Shown here: piece after piece, positions 36,501-46,574 of the stretch
How positions within the stretch are numbered: the stretch's first letter is position 1
How the letters are laid out: every line of letters begins with the position of its first letter
Assembly: GCA_002917775.1 (NCBI GenBank)
Contig: KZ627157.1
Coordinates: 1,031,454 to 1,095,453 of the forward strand
Direction: 5' to 3'
DNA length: 64,000 nt
DNA from: Glaciozyma antarctica PI12
Taxonomy: Eukaryota > Basidiomycota > Microbotryomycetes > Kriegeriales > Camptobasidiaceae
The notes under the pieces: generated by a model
What the model saw: only the letters and a program-made list of their open reading frames with translations
Databases searched by the model: none
Told to the model about the DNA's origin: nothing
Program-made: the position numbers and the translations under genes

Positions 36501-36854
36501 CGGAATGTCTCCATCGTCGCCAACTACATCAAGGACCGCACCAAGAACGCCCAATTCATCATCATCAGTCTTCGTAATGTGCGTAGCTCTTCAACCCTGT
36601 CTTACTGAATCCTCGCTCACTTCTATGCTCCGCAGAACATGTTTGTCGCCCTCACGAACGTCTTCTCTCGGGCGTCACTGACCTTTTCGCTCCTCCAGGT
36701 TCGAGCTCTCATCCCGACTTATCGGCATCTACAAGGTTCAGAACCAGACTCGGTCGGTGGCCATCGGTATGTTCTTGCGTCTCCGTTCTGGTGGTGGCTC
36801 GCTCACCCTCTCGCAGACAATCGGGATCTCGCTCTCGTCAAGGCGGCTGCCTGA
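30570..36854 (+). CDS. SMC4: condensin ATPase subunit SMC4, frame broken near the C-terminus
   Basis: Mitotic chromosome condensation. A long acidic/Ser-rich N-terminal extension (about 370 residues with runs of Asp/Glu) precedes VIHQMVLEDFKSYRGRGVIG. Then come the Walker A GPNGSGKSNTIDALLFVFG, coiled coil 1, the hinge (NLGRIDDKYDVAISTACGG, GRANVMCLDRIA), coiled coil 2, and the C-terminal head (MITLGGNAELELVDSLDPFS, signature NLSGGEKTLSSLALVFALH, Walker B PLYFMDEIDAALDFRNVSIV, IISLRNNMFELSSRLIGIYK). It ends LALVKAAA. No in-frame ATG precedes the head domain in the main exon. An ATG at 30570 with an intron at 30603-30712 joins in frame. A 19-bp imperfect tandem duplication at 35784-35821 shifts the frame before DENVLRQWTAEEIPELD. 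Confidence 0.92.
35784..35821. repeat. 19-bp imperfect tandem duplication inside SMC4
   Basis: Two adjacent 19-mers, gacgatcagaacgtgcttc and gacgatgagaacgtccttc, differ at two positions. The acidic run DDDDDEEEDKDD before them and the conserved TAEEIPELDVKVLKAK after them lie in frames offset by one. Read straight through, a TGA follows within the second copy. Confidence 0.9.
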
Positions 36855-37819
36855 ACGACGTCTCCGGCCTTTGTACACTCTTTTTCGCTTTTCTATCGTG
36901 GATCCTTTGCAGTCAGGAATATTACAGGGTGTCAATCGTACGCTGGCAACGAGAGAGAAGAATCCTCGAAGCTGGAAGAGCCACTGGTCGCGCCCGCCGC
37001 GCCTCGCCCGTTCGCCCGAGTGCGCGCGCGTCCTTTTCGCCCTTCCCCCTCTCGCGCGCCAGCTCTCCCTCTGCTCGCTGCCGCCCAGGTCGGCGCTCGC
37101 CCTCCACCCTGCTTCCTCTGAGCCGCGCGACACAGCTGATCGCCGCCCAACCTCATCAACTCGCGACGTCAACTCACTTTCAGAAACGAATTTCGTCTCC
37201 CCCAGCGATCCGCGCGTACAGGTCCCTCCCGTGCCTGCCTCGACGGCTATAGCCACACTCAGGGCAGTGACTGCTCGGGCGTTGGGCAACAGACGAGTCG
37301 CGAACGACCTCTGCGGCGAGCAAAGAGCGCTGGTGGTTGGGACGACAAGGGACGTCGCCTCGGGCTTGGACTGGCAGCTCTCGCCTCTGCTTCTACTTTG
37401 CTAGCATCTAGCTTCGGGCGGAGTACTTGGTGCTGTGGCTGACTCACAGGGACGATGGGGAGCGCTGGGGGGGGAGGGGAGTCGCTTCCGCGGATCGAGG
37501 TGCCTGAGGCCTTAAAATTAGTTAGAGCCTCCTTCGCAACCACTCGAACCACTCGAACGACTGGTTTCCCCTGCGGCTGACCTGCTCTGACGCTTCCAAT
37601 TTGCGATCTTCTGCTTCCACAGACCACCGCTGTCGGAGCCCCAGGTTCCCGAGAGGTCACTAGGCCTCGGGTACCACTCCTCCCTCCCCTTCTCCGTCAT
37701 CTTATGGTCCAATCAACGGGTTCGCGGCTGTCAATTCTCCCCGTATCCAGCGTTAGAAATACTCTGCTGAGTCTGCTCTGCTTCTCTTTCTCTCCATCAC
37801 CTCCTCGCCACTCTTCAAG
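36855..37819. other. 965-bp intergenic region upstream of the peroxidase gene
   Basis: The largest gene-free stretch of the window. Open frames on both strands lack ATGs and protein character. A 9-bp tandem repeat (aaccactcg twice, 37538-37555) is present. The last 60 bp before the peroxidase ATG are a C/T-rich leader. It probably holds the SMC4 3' UTR and a long promoter, as expected for a regulated secreted enzyme. Confidence 0.4.
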
Positions 37820-39748
37820 ATGAAGACTGCTTCAGCCGCCATCTACCTCTCACTGGCCACGGCCACCTTCGCCTACCCCAATATGGGTGCCTACCTCGCC
37901 GAGCGAGATGCCAACGAGGCTCTCAAACCCCGCGCCGGCACTCCCTTCCCCAAGGCAAGTCTTTCCGTCGCTCACCTCGCATGGCACTTCCTGACCTCTT
38001 TCTCTCGCAGATTGGCGGAATCCCTCGCATTCCTGGATCCGTTCCTTTCGACCCCGTCGCTCAGCTCGTCAGCGTCTCCGGAGACCACGCCTGGATTGCG
38101 CCCAAGTCCACCGACCAACGCGGTCCCTGCGCCGGACTCAACGCCGCCGCCAACCACGGCTACCTCCCTCGAGATGGAGTCGCCACCTACGAGGCCGTTC
38201 AAACTGGTCTCTGGCAAGCTTTCGGTCTGGATCAGAGTGCGTCTTTCGTCTTCTGTTCCTGAGCTGGTCCTGACTTCTCCTTCGACCGCTTTAGCTGCGA
38301 CCCAGGTTCTCCAGCAGACTACCGCGTTCTTCGTAGGCGACCCCATCACACAGAAGTGGAGCATCGGTACGCATTCCCACATCCTCGTCTCAGCCTCTCA
38401 CTGACTTGATCAACAGGCGGGTTCAGCCCGAAGACGGCTGCTCTTGGAGGTCTTCTCTCCTTCCTTGGGCAGGAGTCTGGTATCGGGTACGTCGTGTTTC
38501 CGTTTTACAGCTCGCGACGATGCTGACGAGCTCTTCGCAGTCAATACGGTCACCTCAAGAGCGAGGGAGACGCCTCCATCACTCGCGGCGACTTTACCGC
38601 TCCCACTCAGAACTCCAACTCCGACAGCTACCCCGAGTTCTTCCAGCAGCTCCTCGACGTCGGCAAGAAGAACAGCAACGGAAACGTGAGTCCTCGCCCA
38701 TCGCTCTCGCTGCCGAACTGACCTCGCGTACGTTTTCACAGATCACCATGGCCGACCTCGCCGAACACCAGAACAACCGGAAACTTCATTCCATCGCCAC
38801 CAACCCTACCTACTTCAGTCCTGCGTTCGCTGGTGTTGCATTCAGTGCGTCGTTGCCGCAGGTCGCTCTCCCACTCTCGACTGACGAGCACTCGCAGCCC
38901 CCGCCGCTCACCACTTTGTCTACGCTCTCATGGCCAACAACAGTGCCGAGTTCCCCGAGGGTTTGCTCACCCCGGAGACCTTGATGTCGTTCTTCAGGTT
39001 CGTCGTCGTCGTCTCCTTTTTTAATTCTCGCTGACGACGATTGCGCTGCAGCTACAAGTACGCCGCCGACGGCAAGACGCTCATCTGGACTCGCGGCCAT
39101 GAGCGCATCCCCAACAACTGGTTCAAGAGGGCTATCAGCAACCCGTGGACTATGCCCGACATCCTCACCGGCGTCGCGCAGCAGTGCCTTGCTTATCGTG
39201 CGTCGCGGGTTCCTTTTCTTGATTTCTGAGCTGATGAAATGTTTTTCGCAGCCGACACTTGCGCTATCGGCGGTAACACTGGAACGGTTAACTCTTTCGC
39301 CGGTATCCAAGTCGGAGACCTTTCCGGCGGAGCGTTCAACGTGCGTTCATTTTTTCCATGTCGGTCGGGTTCGCTGCTGACTCCCTACCTTCAGGCCGGC
39401 GTCTACACCGACCCTGCTCAGCTCGGATGCTTCCTCAGCCAGAACATCCAGGCAGAAGCTCCTAGCTTCCTTTCCAACGTCTTGCAGGGTCCCTTACTCC
39501 AAACCGCGCTCGCACTCATCACGTCAAGGCTGGTTCCTACCCTCTCCCAGGCGTTCGGCGCCTGCAACGGCATCAACGTCAAGGGCGGCAACGGAGCCAA
39601 GGGACTCTCTTTGAAAGAGTACTCTTCGCAGTACCCTGGTACGTCCACTTCTGTGCGAGATCACGAAAGGAAGAGCGCGCGCTGACTCGCCTTCGCAGGG
39701 TACAAGATCGTCTCCTCGGGTCCTCGGGCTCTCTCCCCTGCCCCCTAG
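37820..39748 (+). CDS. secreted heme-thiolate peroxidase (chloroperoxidase/peroxygenase family)
   Basis: Peroxidase family 2 enzyme, related to fungal unspecific peroxygenases that use H2O2 to oxyfunctionalise substrates. A cleavable signal peptide (MKTASAAIYLSLATATFAYP) is followed by the heme-cysteine region GPCAGLNAAANHGYLPRDGV, where the usual PCP is PCA. Next come the metal/proton-relay motif SEGDASITRGDF, then LHSIATNPTYFSPAFAGVAF, RIPNNWFKRAISNPWT and a C-terminal cysteine-containing region (DTCAIGG, LGCFLSQ, AFGACNGINV). About nine introns. The length, about 425 residues, fits the long fungal class. Extracellular location is inferred from the signal peptide. Confidence 0.88.
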
Positions 39749-40174
39749 TCGTATCGTGCGCCAGTGTTTATTGCCATAGGCCCTCCCCACACTTGTACTA
39801 CTATATTCCGCGCACCCTTCGCACCTGCAACTGCAGTTCATCGACGGCTTCAGCAATGTTCGTGCGAGTTTCGTCGAGAGCTTCGCTTCCTCTCTTTTCA
39901 TGAGTTGAGCCGGTGAAGCAGCTCGCAGTGAAGTCGGCTCGCAAGTCAGCTCGCTGCTCTGGCTGTCGAGCCTCCTGGAGCAGAGCGAGTAAGAAAAAAG
40001 TACGCGTGCGAAAGTCGGAAGGACGAAGACAACCGAACGAGACCTTGGGCAGCCGAGCTTACTCTACTGTCGAGGATGGAGTTGGGGTGCACTCACCCCG
40101 TTCACTCGGAGGGGAGGACAACAACACCAACAGCAACACCACGACTACTACCAACACCACACGCCGACTGAACG
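39749..40174. other. region upstream of the RNF10-like gene
   Basis: Holds the peroxidase 3' UTR and the RNF10-like promoter and leader. The last 70 bp contain repeated aacaacaccaacagcaac-type A/C-rich sequence before the ATG. No gene seen. Confidence 0.4.
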
Positions 40175-42558
40175 ATGCTCCCGCCGCCGTTGCCACCTTC
40201 CTTTCCGGCTCCATCTCAGGCAGCAACCAAGGTTCTAGCAGCTGCCCCTCCGACGCCGAACCGCAGGAGTGGACGCCAGTACCAGCAGCAACAGGATATC
40301 AGTCACGTACGTTTACCAAGATCCCGTCCCAAACGCGCCACCCGCTGATCCCCTACGGATTCGAAACAGCTGCTCGGCTTCACTCTACCTCCCCGCGCCC
40401 CTCCCCCTCCGTCTGGCCCTCGACGCTCGGCGAAACGCAGTCCTGGCCACGGCGTATTCGACAAGCAGCGCTACGTCCACCAGTTCCGCTTCGTCGTCAA
40501 ACCCGACAAAGGTGGGGAGAGTGGCGCTTGTTGTTCTAGAGGAGAGCTGATGCAACAACACAGGATACACTCAGCACCTCGCTGATCCGGACGTGCACTT
40601 CTGCTGGGAGGACATTCTTCAAGTCATCGTCTCGACCACGTCGTCCCTCTCCTCCGCCTCGACTTCGACGATCGACCAGCCGGTTCAGCGTGATGACCAT
40701 CGCGGGGCGATTCCGACGTGCCCGATCTGCCTGTCGGAGCCCACGGCGGCTAGGATGGTGAGCTCGTGTTGCTCGAGTTGCTAGAGACGATAGCTGACGC
40801 GTTGTATGCAGACCAAATGCGGGCACGTTTACTGCTACGCCTGCTTGTGAGCTTGAACGTGCGCCGGTCTCTCAGGATGGAGCTGACGACCTAAGCCAGG
40901 CTCCACTACCTTGCACTGGCCGACGGGACCAAGTGGCGCAAGTGTCCAGTCTGCTGGGAGTGAGCCTTCTCTTCTCCCCCAGCCGCATTCTCGCTTGCTG
41001 ACCTTCTCACAGCGCCATCTACGCCAAAGACCTCAAGGCTGTCAAATGGCACGACCCCGCCGCCGCTTCCTCCCTCATCCAAGTATCGCCTTCCTCCCTC
41101 CCTCCTTCCCACGAAGAGCCGTACGACCCGTTCGACACGACGCTCCCCACCGAACCTCTCAAGATGCGCCTCGTCCGCCGACCTCAACTCACGACGCTCG
41201 CCCTCCCCCGTTCGAGCACCTGGCCCTCCGAGGCTGTTCCCCCGCTGAGAGCGCCCTGGGAGTTCACGCCGGACGTCATCAACTACGCCAAATTTATGCT
41301 CGGGAGTCCAGAGTACCTCCGAGAAGCGCTCGAGACGGATCTTCGCGAGCTGGAGCGGGAGGTGGTCGAACTGCGGTCATGGGGGAGAGTAGGAGGGAGC
41401 GACGAGGAGCTCGGGATCGTCTTCGTGCGCGCGGCGATGATTAAAGTGCGGGAGCAGGTGGAGATGGTGGGAGGACTGAGAACGCCTGCGGTGGTCGGAG
41501 CGAGGAAGCAGGCGTTGAGGGAGCTGCAAGAGGTGCACGATGCGGTGGGGAGGAACGTGATCGCGCTGGAGCTGCCCGTCGTGTCGGAGACGAGTTCGAG
41601 CGAGGTCGAGGAGGAGGTGCCGACCGAGCTCCTCGCTTCGAGGGGAGGCGCGAGTCTCTCCTCGACCGCGGCGCCGTTTACGCCTGGAGGATCGACGAAC
41701 GTACCCAAGTCTCGACCACCACGCCGGAACGTCAACCCTCCGCACTCGGACGCCGATACGGCGTACCTCTTCTATCAAGCCGCGTCGGGACAGAACATCT
41801 TCCTCCAGCCGCTCGACATCCGGATCCTCAAGTCGCATTTCGAGACATACGAGGCGCTGCCGGACACGATCGAGGTGCTCGTCGAAGGAAGCGACGAAGG
41901 GAGCATGAACGAGGAGCTTCGACGGCGCTGTCGCTGGCTCTCGCACCTCCCTACGGCGTGCGACGTCGTCTTTATCGAAGCGGACCTCAGTCGAGTCGTC
42001 TCCAAGGCATCGCTAGAGCCTTTCGCGGTCGCACTGAAGCAGAGGCGGAACAAGCGGCGGGACAAGGCGAGGAGGGAGGACAAGGCCAAGGCGAAGAGCG
42101 AGCAGAAGGAGGCCGACGCTCGACCACTCTACACGACTTCGACTTATTCTCCATCCTCATACGGCATTCCCCTTCCCTCCACTTTCTCTGCCTCATCATT
42201 CGACGAGCCGCACGCCTTCCCTCCGCCCAGCAGTCGTCCCCCCGACGTCGCGCCCGAACACCTCACCTGGAACGGCAGCGAAGCCACTCGCACCGTGTGG
42301 GGTACGCGCTCCTTCGCCACGGCACTTCACTCCTCGTCGCGCACGCTCGACTCCCCCGACGACCCGGAGTTCGACGAGCGGTGGCTGGATTTCGAGGATC
42401 ATATGGGGGGAGGGAGAGGAGGGAGAGGAGGAGGAGGGAGTGCGGGAGGATCGAATGCGGGTGGAGGGAGGGCGGTGGAGCAGGTGCCGAAAGGGAAGAA
42501 GAAGAAGAAGGGGGTTACGTTGAATCTGACGGCGGGAGCGGGGGGAAGGGGAGCATGA
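40175..42558 (+). CDS. MAG2: RING-finger E3 ubiquitin ligase, RNF10/Mag2 type
   Basis: Start MLPPPLPPSFPAPSQAA, then FDKQRYVHQFRFVVKP and HLADPDVHFCWEDILQV. The C3HC4 RING follows: CPICLSEPTAARMTKCGHVY, CYACLLHYLALADGTKW, KCPVCW. After it come IYAKDLKAVKWHDP, PWEFTPDVINYAKFMLGSPE, the second conserved region AYLFYQAASGQNIFLQPLDI with RCRWLSHLPTACDVVFIEAD, a Lys/Arg-rich coiled-coil, and a Gly-rich tail. This order matches human RNF10, which ubiquitinates 40S ribosomal proteins in quality control, and yeast Mag2. Introns are confined to the first third. Confidence 0.9.
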
Positions 42559-42802
42559 GGACGGGGTGAGCCTCCGTTGTAGTTTTCCTTTTCACTGTTT
42601 TGTCTCCTCCATCTTCAGCAATCATAGCAGCATAGTCGGACTTGGTTTCGCGCGTTGGCGAAAGAGACTTGTGCAATTGCGACGTGAAGGTGTCGCAGCC
42701 ACGGAGTTCCAGTTCCTTGGCAAGGAGCTGAAGCTACGCCGAGTCTTCTCTTCCTCTTCCCTCTTCCCTCGCCTCTCTGAACCTCGTCTACAGCAGCTAA
42801 GG

Positions 42803-45225
42803 ATGGCGAAGAAGGACGCCCGGAAGCAGCCCAAGGCTCCTTCCCCGCCAGCCCGACCAAAGCGCACCCCCACCTCGACCTCGCGTGCTCCCTCCGCCAG
42901 CGCCTACGCTCGCCAACCCATCACTTGGTGGCTCCGGCGCGTCTTGCGCGTAGGAGCTCTCATCGGCGCGGGCCTCTACGCCTACCCGTACTTCTTCCCT
43001 TCGCCAAGCAAGCCGTCCTTGGGGGGTCCGCTGGTCATCAACTCGCAGCCGATTACGCTGGATGTTGAGCGGAGGGGAGCGGTGCTGGATGCTTTCAAGG
43101 TGCGTGGAGCTTGGGTGGAGAGCTGGAGAGCTGGAGGGAGCTGATGGGCGATGGTTGCAGCACTCGTACGGCGCCTATGAACGAGATGCGTTTGGGTACG
43201 ACGACTACCACCCCATCAGCCACACGGGAAGCAACATGAGTCCGAAGGGAGGGGTGGGATAGTGCGTTGGTATCTCCAGCGGAGCTGCTGAAGGAGCTGA
43301 CCGCGCCTTCGCAGCTTCATCATCGATTCGCTCGACTCTCTGCTCGTCTTGGGGCTTACCGAGGAGTTTGAGCGAGCTAGGGAGTGGGTCAAGGATCTCA
43401 GCTTTGATATCGACGACAAGTTCCACAATTTCGAAGTGAGCAGCCGTTCAGCGAGGGGTAGGACAGAGCTGATGAGGGTCGCAGATCACGATTCGAGTGC
43501 TGGGAGGCCTGCTCTCCGCCTATCACCTCTCTGGGAATGATACACTGTTCCTGGATAAGGCGGTGGACCTGGCGGATCGCTTATTGCCCGTGTTTGATTC
43601 GGTACGAGCTCTCGCTCCGATCGAAATTACTCGCTGACCTCGCTACTCATCGCAGCCTTCTGGAATCCCTTACAGCTTTATCAATCTCCACACGCGCAAG
43701 GCCATTCCCGACGCCGATAACCGAGGGCTCGCGTCAGTTGCTGAGGCTGGCACGCTTCAGCTAGAGCTCAAGTATTTGTCTGAGCTCACGGGGAACCCGA
43801 TTTATTGGGAGAAGGCGGAGAGGGTGCGTCCAGCTCCTTGACTAGGCTCGTCGTAGACACTGATAGCACCTTTACAGGTGATGGACGTCATTCGCGCACA
43901 GGAGAAGAAGAACGGCCTTGTCCCCATCTTCCTCTCGTGAGCTCCTCCGCCGCGAGATATTTCCTTTCGCTGACATCTGCTGCCAGTCCCGAGAACGGAA
44001 AGTTCCTTCTCAGTGAGATCCGACTCGGAAGTCGCGGCGACTCCTACTACGAGTACTTGCCCAAGATGTATCTTCAAACGAACCGCACGCAACGGGTTTA
44101 CAAGAAGATGCACGACGAAGCGATGCGGGGTGTCAGAGATCATCTCGTCAAGTTCAGTCCGGTCAACAAGCAGCTCTACACGAGTGAGCTTCAGCCTCGA
44201 CGAGATCCGAAGACGGGACAGTTGTGCGTCGCTCCACCTCCTCCGTCGCAGCAGTAGCTGACTTCTCTAGTGGCTTGATGGATACGCCCAAGGTCCGCTT
44301 CGTGTCTGCGCTCCCTCCGTACTTTTCTAACCTCTCACTCTTACAGCAAGACCACCTCGTTTGCTTCCTCGGTGGCTCTCTCCTGCTCGGCGTGACTGGC
44401 GGTCTCGGTCCTGTCCCTCCCGACGCATCGACCTTCTCTTCCGCCGAGATGGACGACTTTTACGTTGGCGCTTCTTTGATTCGCACCTGCGTCGAAACCT
44501 ACACCGCCACTAAAACCGGTCTCGCTCCCGAGGTACGTTCCTCCGCCTCCCTCCCCCACGATCTCCCTTCGCTCCCCAACTGTCTCCTGAAGTCGCATAG
44601 CTAACCTTCTTCCCAGATCGTCATGTTCTACCAGGACGAAGCCCTCGCGCGCAAAGCCGGGCGCGACTGGTACATCAACTCGCGTCAAAAAACAGCCCCG
44701 AAGCCACCGCTCGACGCACGCAACATCCTACGGCCCGAGACGGTCGAAAGCCTCTTCATCGCGTACCGAATTACGGGGGATCCGATTTATAGGGAATGGG
44801 TGCGTGGCGCTGCTTCGCTCATCGAATCGAAAGGAGACTGACATGCTGGCGCAGGGATGGGAGATCTTTCAAGCTTTTGAGAAGCACTGTCGCTTGTCTG
44901 GAGGAGGCTTTGCGACGATCTACGATGTCGACCAGGTGCCTGTCGTGCACGAGGACCGAATGGAGACGTTCTGGATCGCAGAGACGGTGCGTTCCCGCTC
45001 GCGTTCTCCCTTGCGAGGAATGTACTGATGACACATGTGACGCAGCTCAAGTACCTCTACCTCCTCTTCAGCGAGGAGTCTCTCATTCCTCTGAGTGCAT
45101 ACGTCTTCAACACCGAGGTTCGTTCTCCTCTCTCGTCGCACCGTGCTCGCCTCGCTAACGCGTGTTTGCAGGCTCACATTCTCCCCATCTTCAAACCCAC
45201 CGTAGTCGATACCACCTCATCATGA
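42803..45225 (+). CDS. MNS1: ER mannosyl-oligosaccharide 1,2-alpha-mannosidase (GH47)
   Basis: Trims Man9GlcNAc2 in N-glycan maturation and ER quality control. Type II membrane topology: a basic N-terminus ([16 protein letters not shown]), then one hydrophobic segment ([19 protein letters not shown]). GH47 motifs: [138 protein letters not shown] and the final [13 protein letters not shown] with VFNTEAH. About 14 introns. The stop lies about 30 bp from the stop of the convergent GPI11 gene. Confidence 0.94.
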
Positions 45226-45257
45226 TTCCCCTCTGCCAATTCAATGTCCATACGCAA

Positions 45258-46301
45258 TCACCACGCCCTCGCACAACTCACCACCACCGCGACGAGAGAT
45301 CCAATCGCGTGGCCTCCGACCGTACCGACGACGCACGTTGTAGGCCAGGCCTATTGAAGCTTGTTAGCGGGAGAAGGAGGAAGGGGAGGAGAGGACGTAC
45401 CTGCCAGGGTCGGTCCCAGTCGAGAGGAATGGGGAGGGCGCCGGCCCAGCAGCCTAGGATGGCGCCTAGTGCTGGAGCGAGGAGGGCAAATTCAAGTGGG
45501 TTTGCAGGTCTGCAGAAAGGAGGCTTAGCTTTCGAGTAGGAGCAAGAGGGAGGTACGCACGCGATGGAGGAGAAGAGGCGCAACCAGACGAAACGCTCCG
45601 TGTAAGGGATCGCGACGGCGATAGGCAGGATGGCGAGAATTGAGACGAGCGCTGAGAGGAGGAAGGTCTCGGGGAGCTTGCTTGTGAGTGGCGCGCCTAG
45701 GAGGACGGCGCAGGCGTGTAGGGCGAACGCTCCTGCGAGGGTCGTGAGACCTGCGGCGCTGAGGTGCTACGAGGGGGGTCAGCTTCTTCCTCCCTCACTG
45801 GCGAGCTGCACGCACGCTAAAGTCCATGTCAATCTTGCCCTCCTCCATCCTCGGCGCCTTGAGGCTCATAGCGCTCTTCTTCATGTCCCCAAACGCTCCA
45901 AAGAAGCCCTTCTTCGGCGGCATCGCCTTGCCCTTGTCCTTCCCCTTTTCAAGCGCATTGATCCGAGTCCTCCTCGCCCAGCTTCCAAACCACGCCTGTA
46001 CGAACGCGACTGCCACGCAAGTCACACCGAGGACGCTGACGGGGTTGGCGACGAGGGCGGCTACGAGGGACGCGGGAGAGGTGATGAGGGTTTTGGGAGT
46101 GGTGGAGGAGGAGGCGGCGGAGACGAGGGAGAAGAGGATGGCGGCTAGCTGGAGGGGAACTTGGGAGAGGTAGTGTTGGAGAGGGAGGAAGGCGGGCGCC
46201 GCTGGTAGAGGGGAGGCAGTGGGAGGTGAGGAGATGGTGGTGCTGGGTGCTAGTACTGGTACTGAGGCCTTTGTCGCGTCGTTTTTGCTTTTTTTTGCCA
46301 T
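45258..46301 (-). CDS. GPI11: GPI anchor biosynthesis protein PIG-F/GPI11
   Basis: Multi-pass ER membrane protein that partners the ethanolaminephosphate transferases adding EtN-P to GPI mannoses. Start MAKKSKNDATKASVPVLAP; hydrophobic segments FLPLQHYLSQVPLQLAAILF, SLVAALVANPVSVLGVTCVA and HLSAAGLTTLAGAFALHACA; a basic cytosolic loop (KDKGKAMPPKKGFFGAFGD); ETFLLSALVSILAILPIAVA; and the diagnostic C-terminal region GAILGCWAGALPIPLDWDRP, WQAWPTTCVVGTVGGHAIGS. The LDWDRPWQxWP motif is the family signature. Mannosidase and PIG-F both act in the ER but are convergently transcribed, so no operon-like link is implied. Confidence 0.92.
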
Positions 46302-46574
46302 CGTCGAGAGGAGGAGGGAGAAGAGCGAGCGTCGCGCGCCGAGGACTTCCGCTTAGGCTGTTGGTCTGGCTTCGACTCTCTCCTTCTCACGCCAGCTGCT
46401 TCTCGGCCCTGCTCTGTCGACGTCGTGGCAGTGTTTATCCTGTTCGAATGCGTGGGGAGAGGGGACCTTTTCGTTGAGGAGTCGGCAGCCCGGCCAACGG
46501 CGCTCGACGCGTCATCCTGCTGGTTTTGAGTGGGGTTGTGGCTCTTCCTTCTACCACGACCTCGTACAGAAATC

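Noticed and set aside
42803-46301. Mannosidase-GPI11 as an ER glycosylation gene cluster
   Set aside because: Only two genes, convergently transcribed, with unrelated neighbours; proximity alone does not support a cluster.
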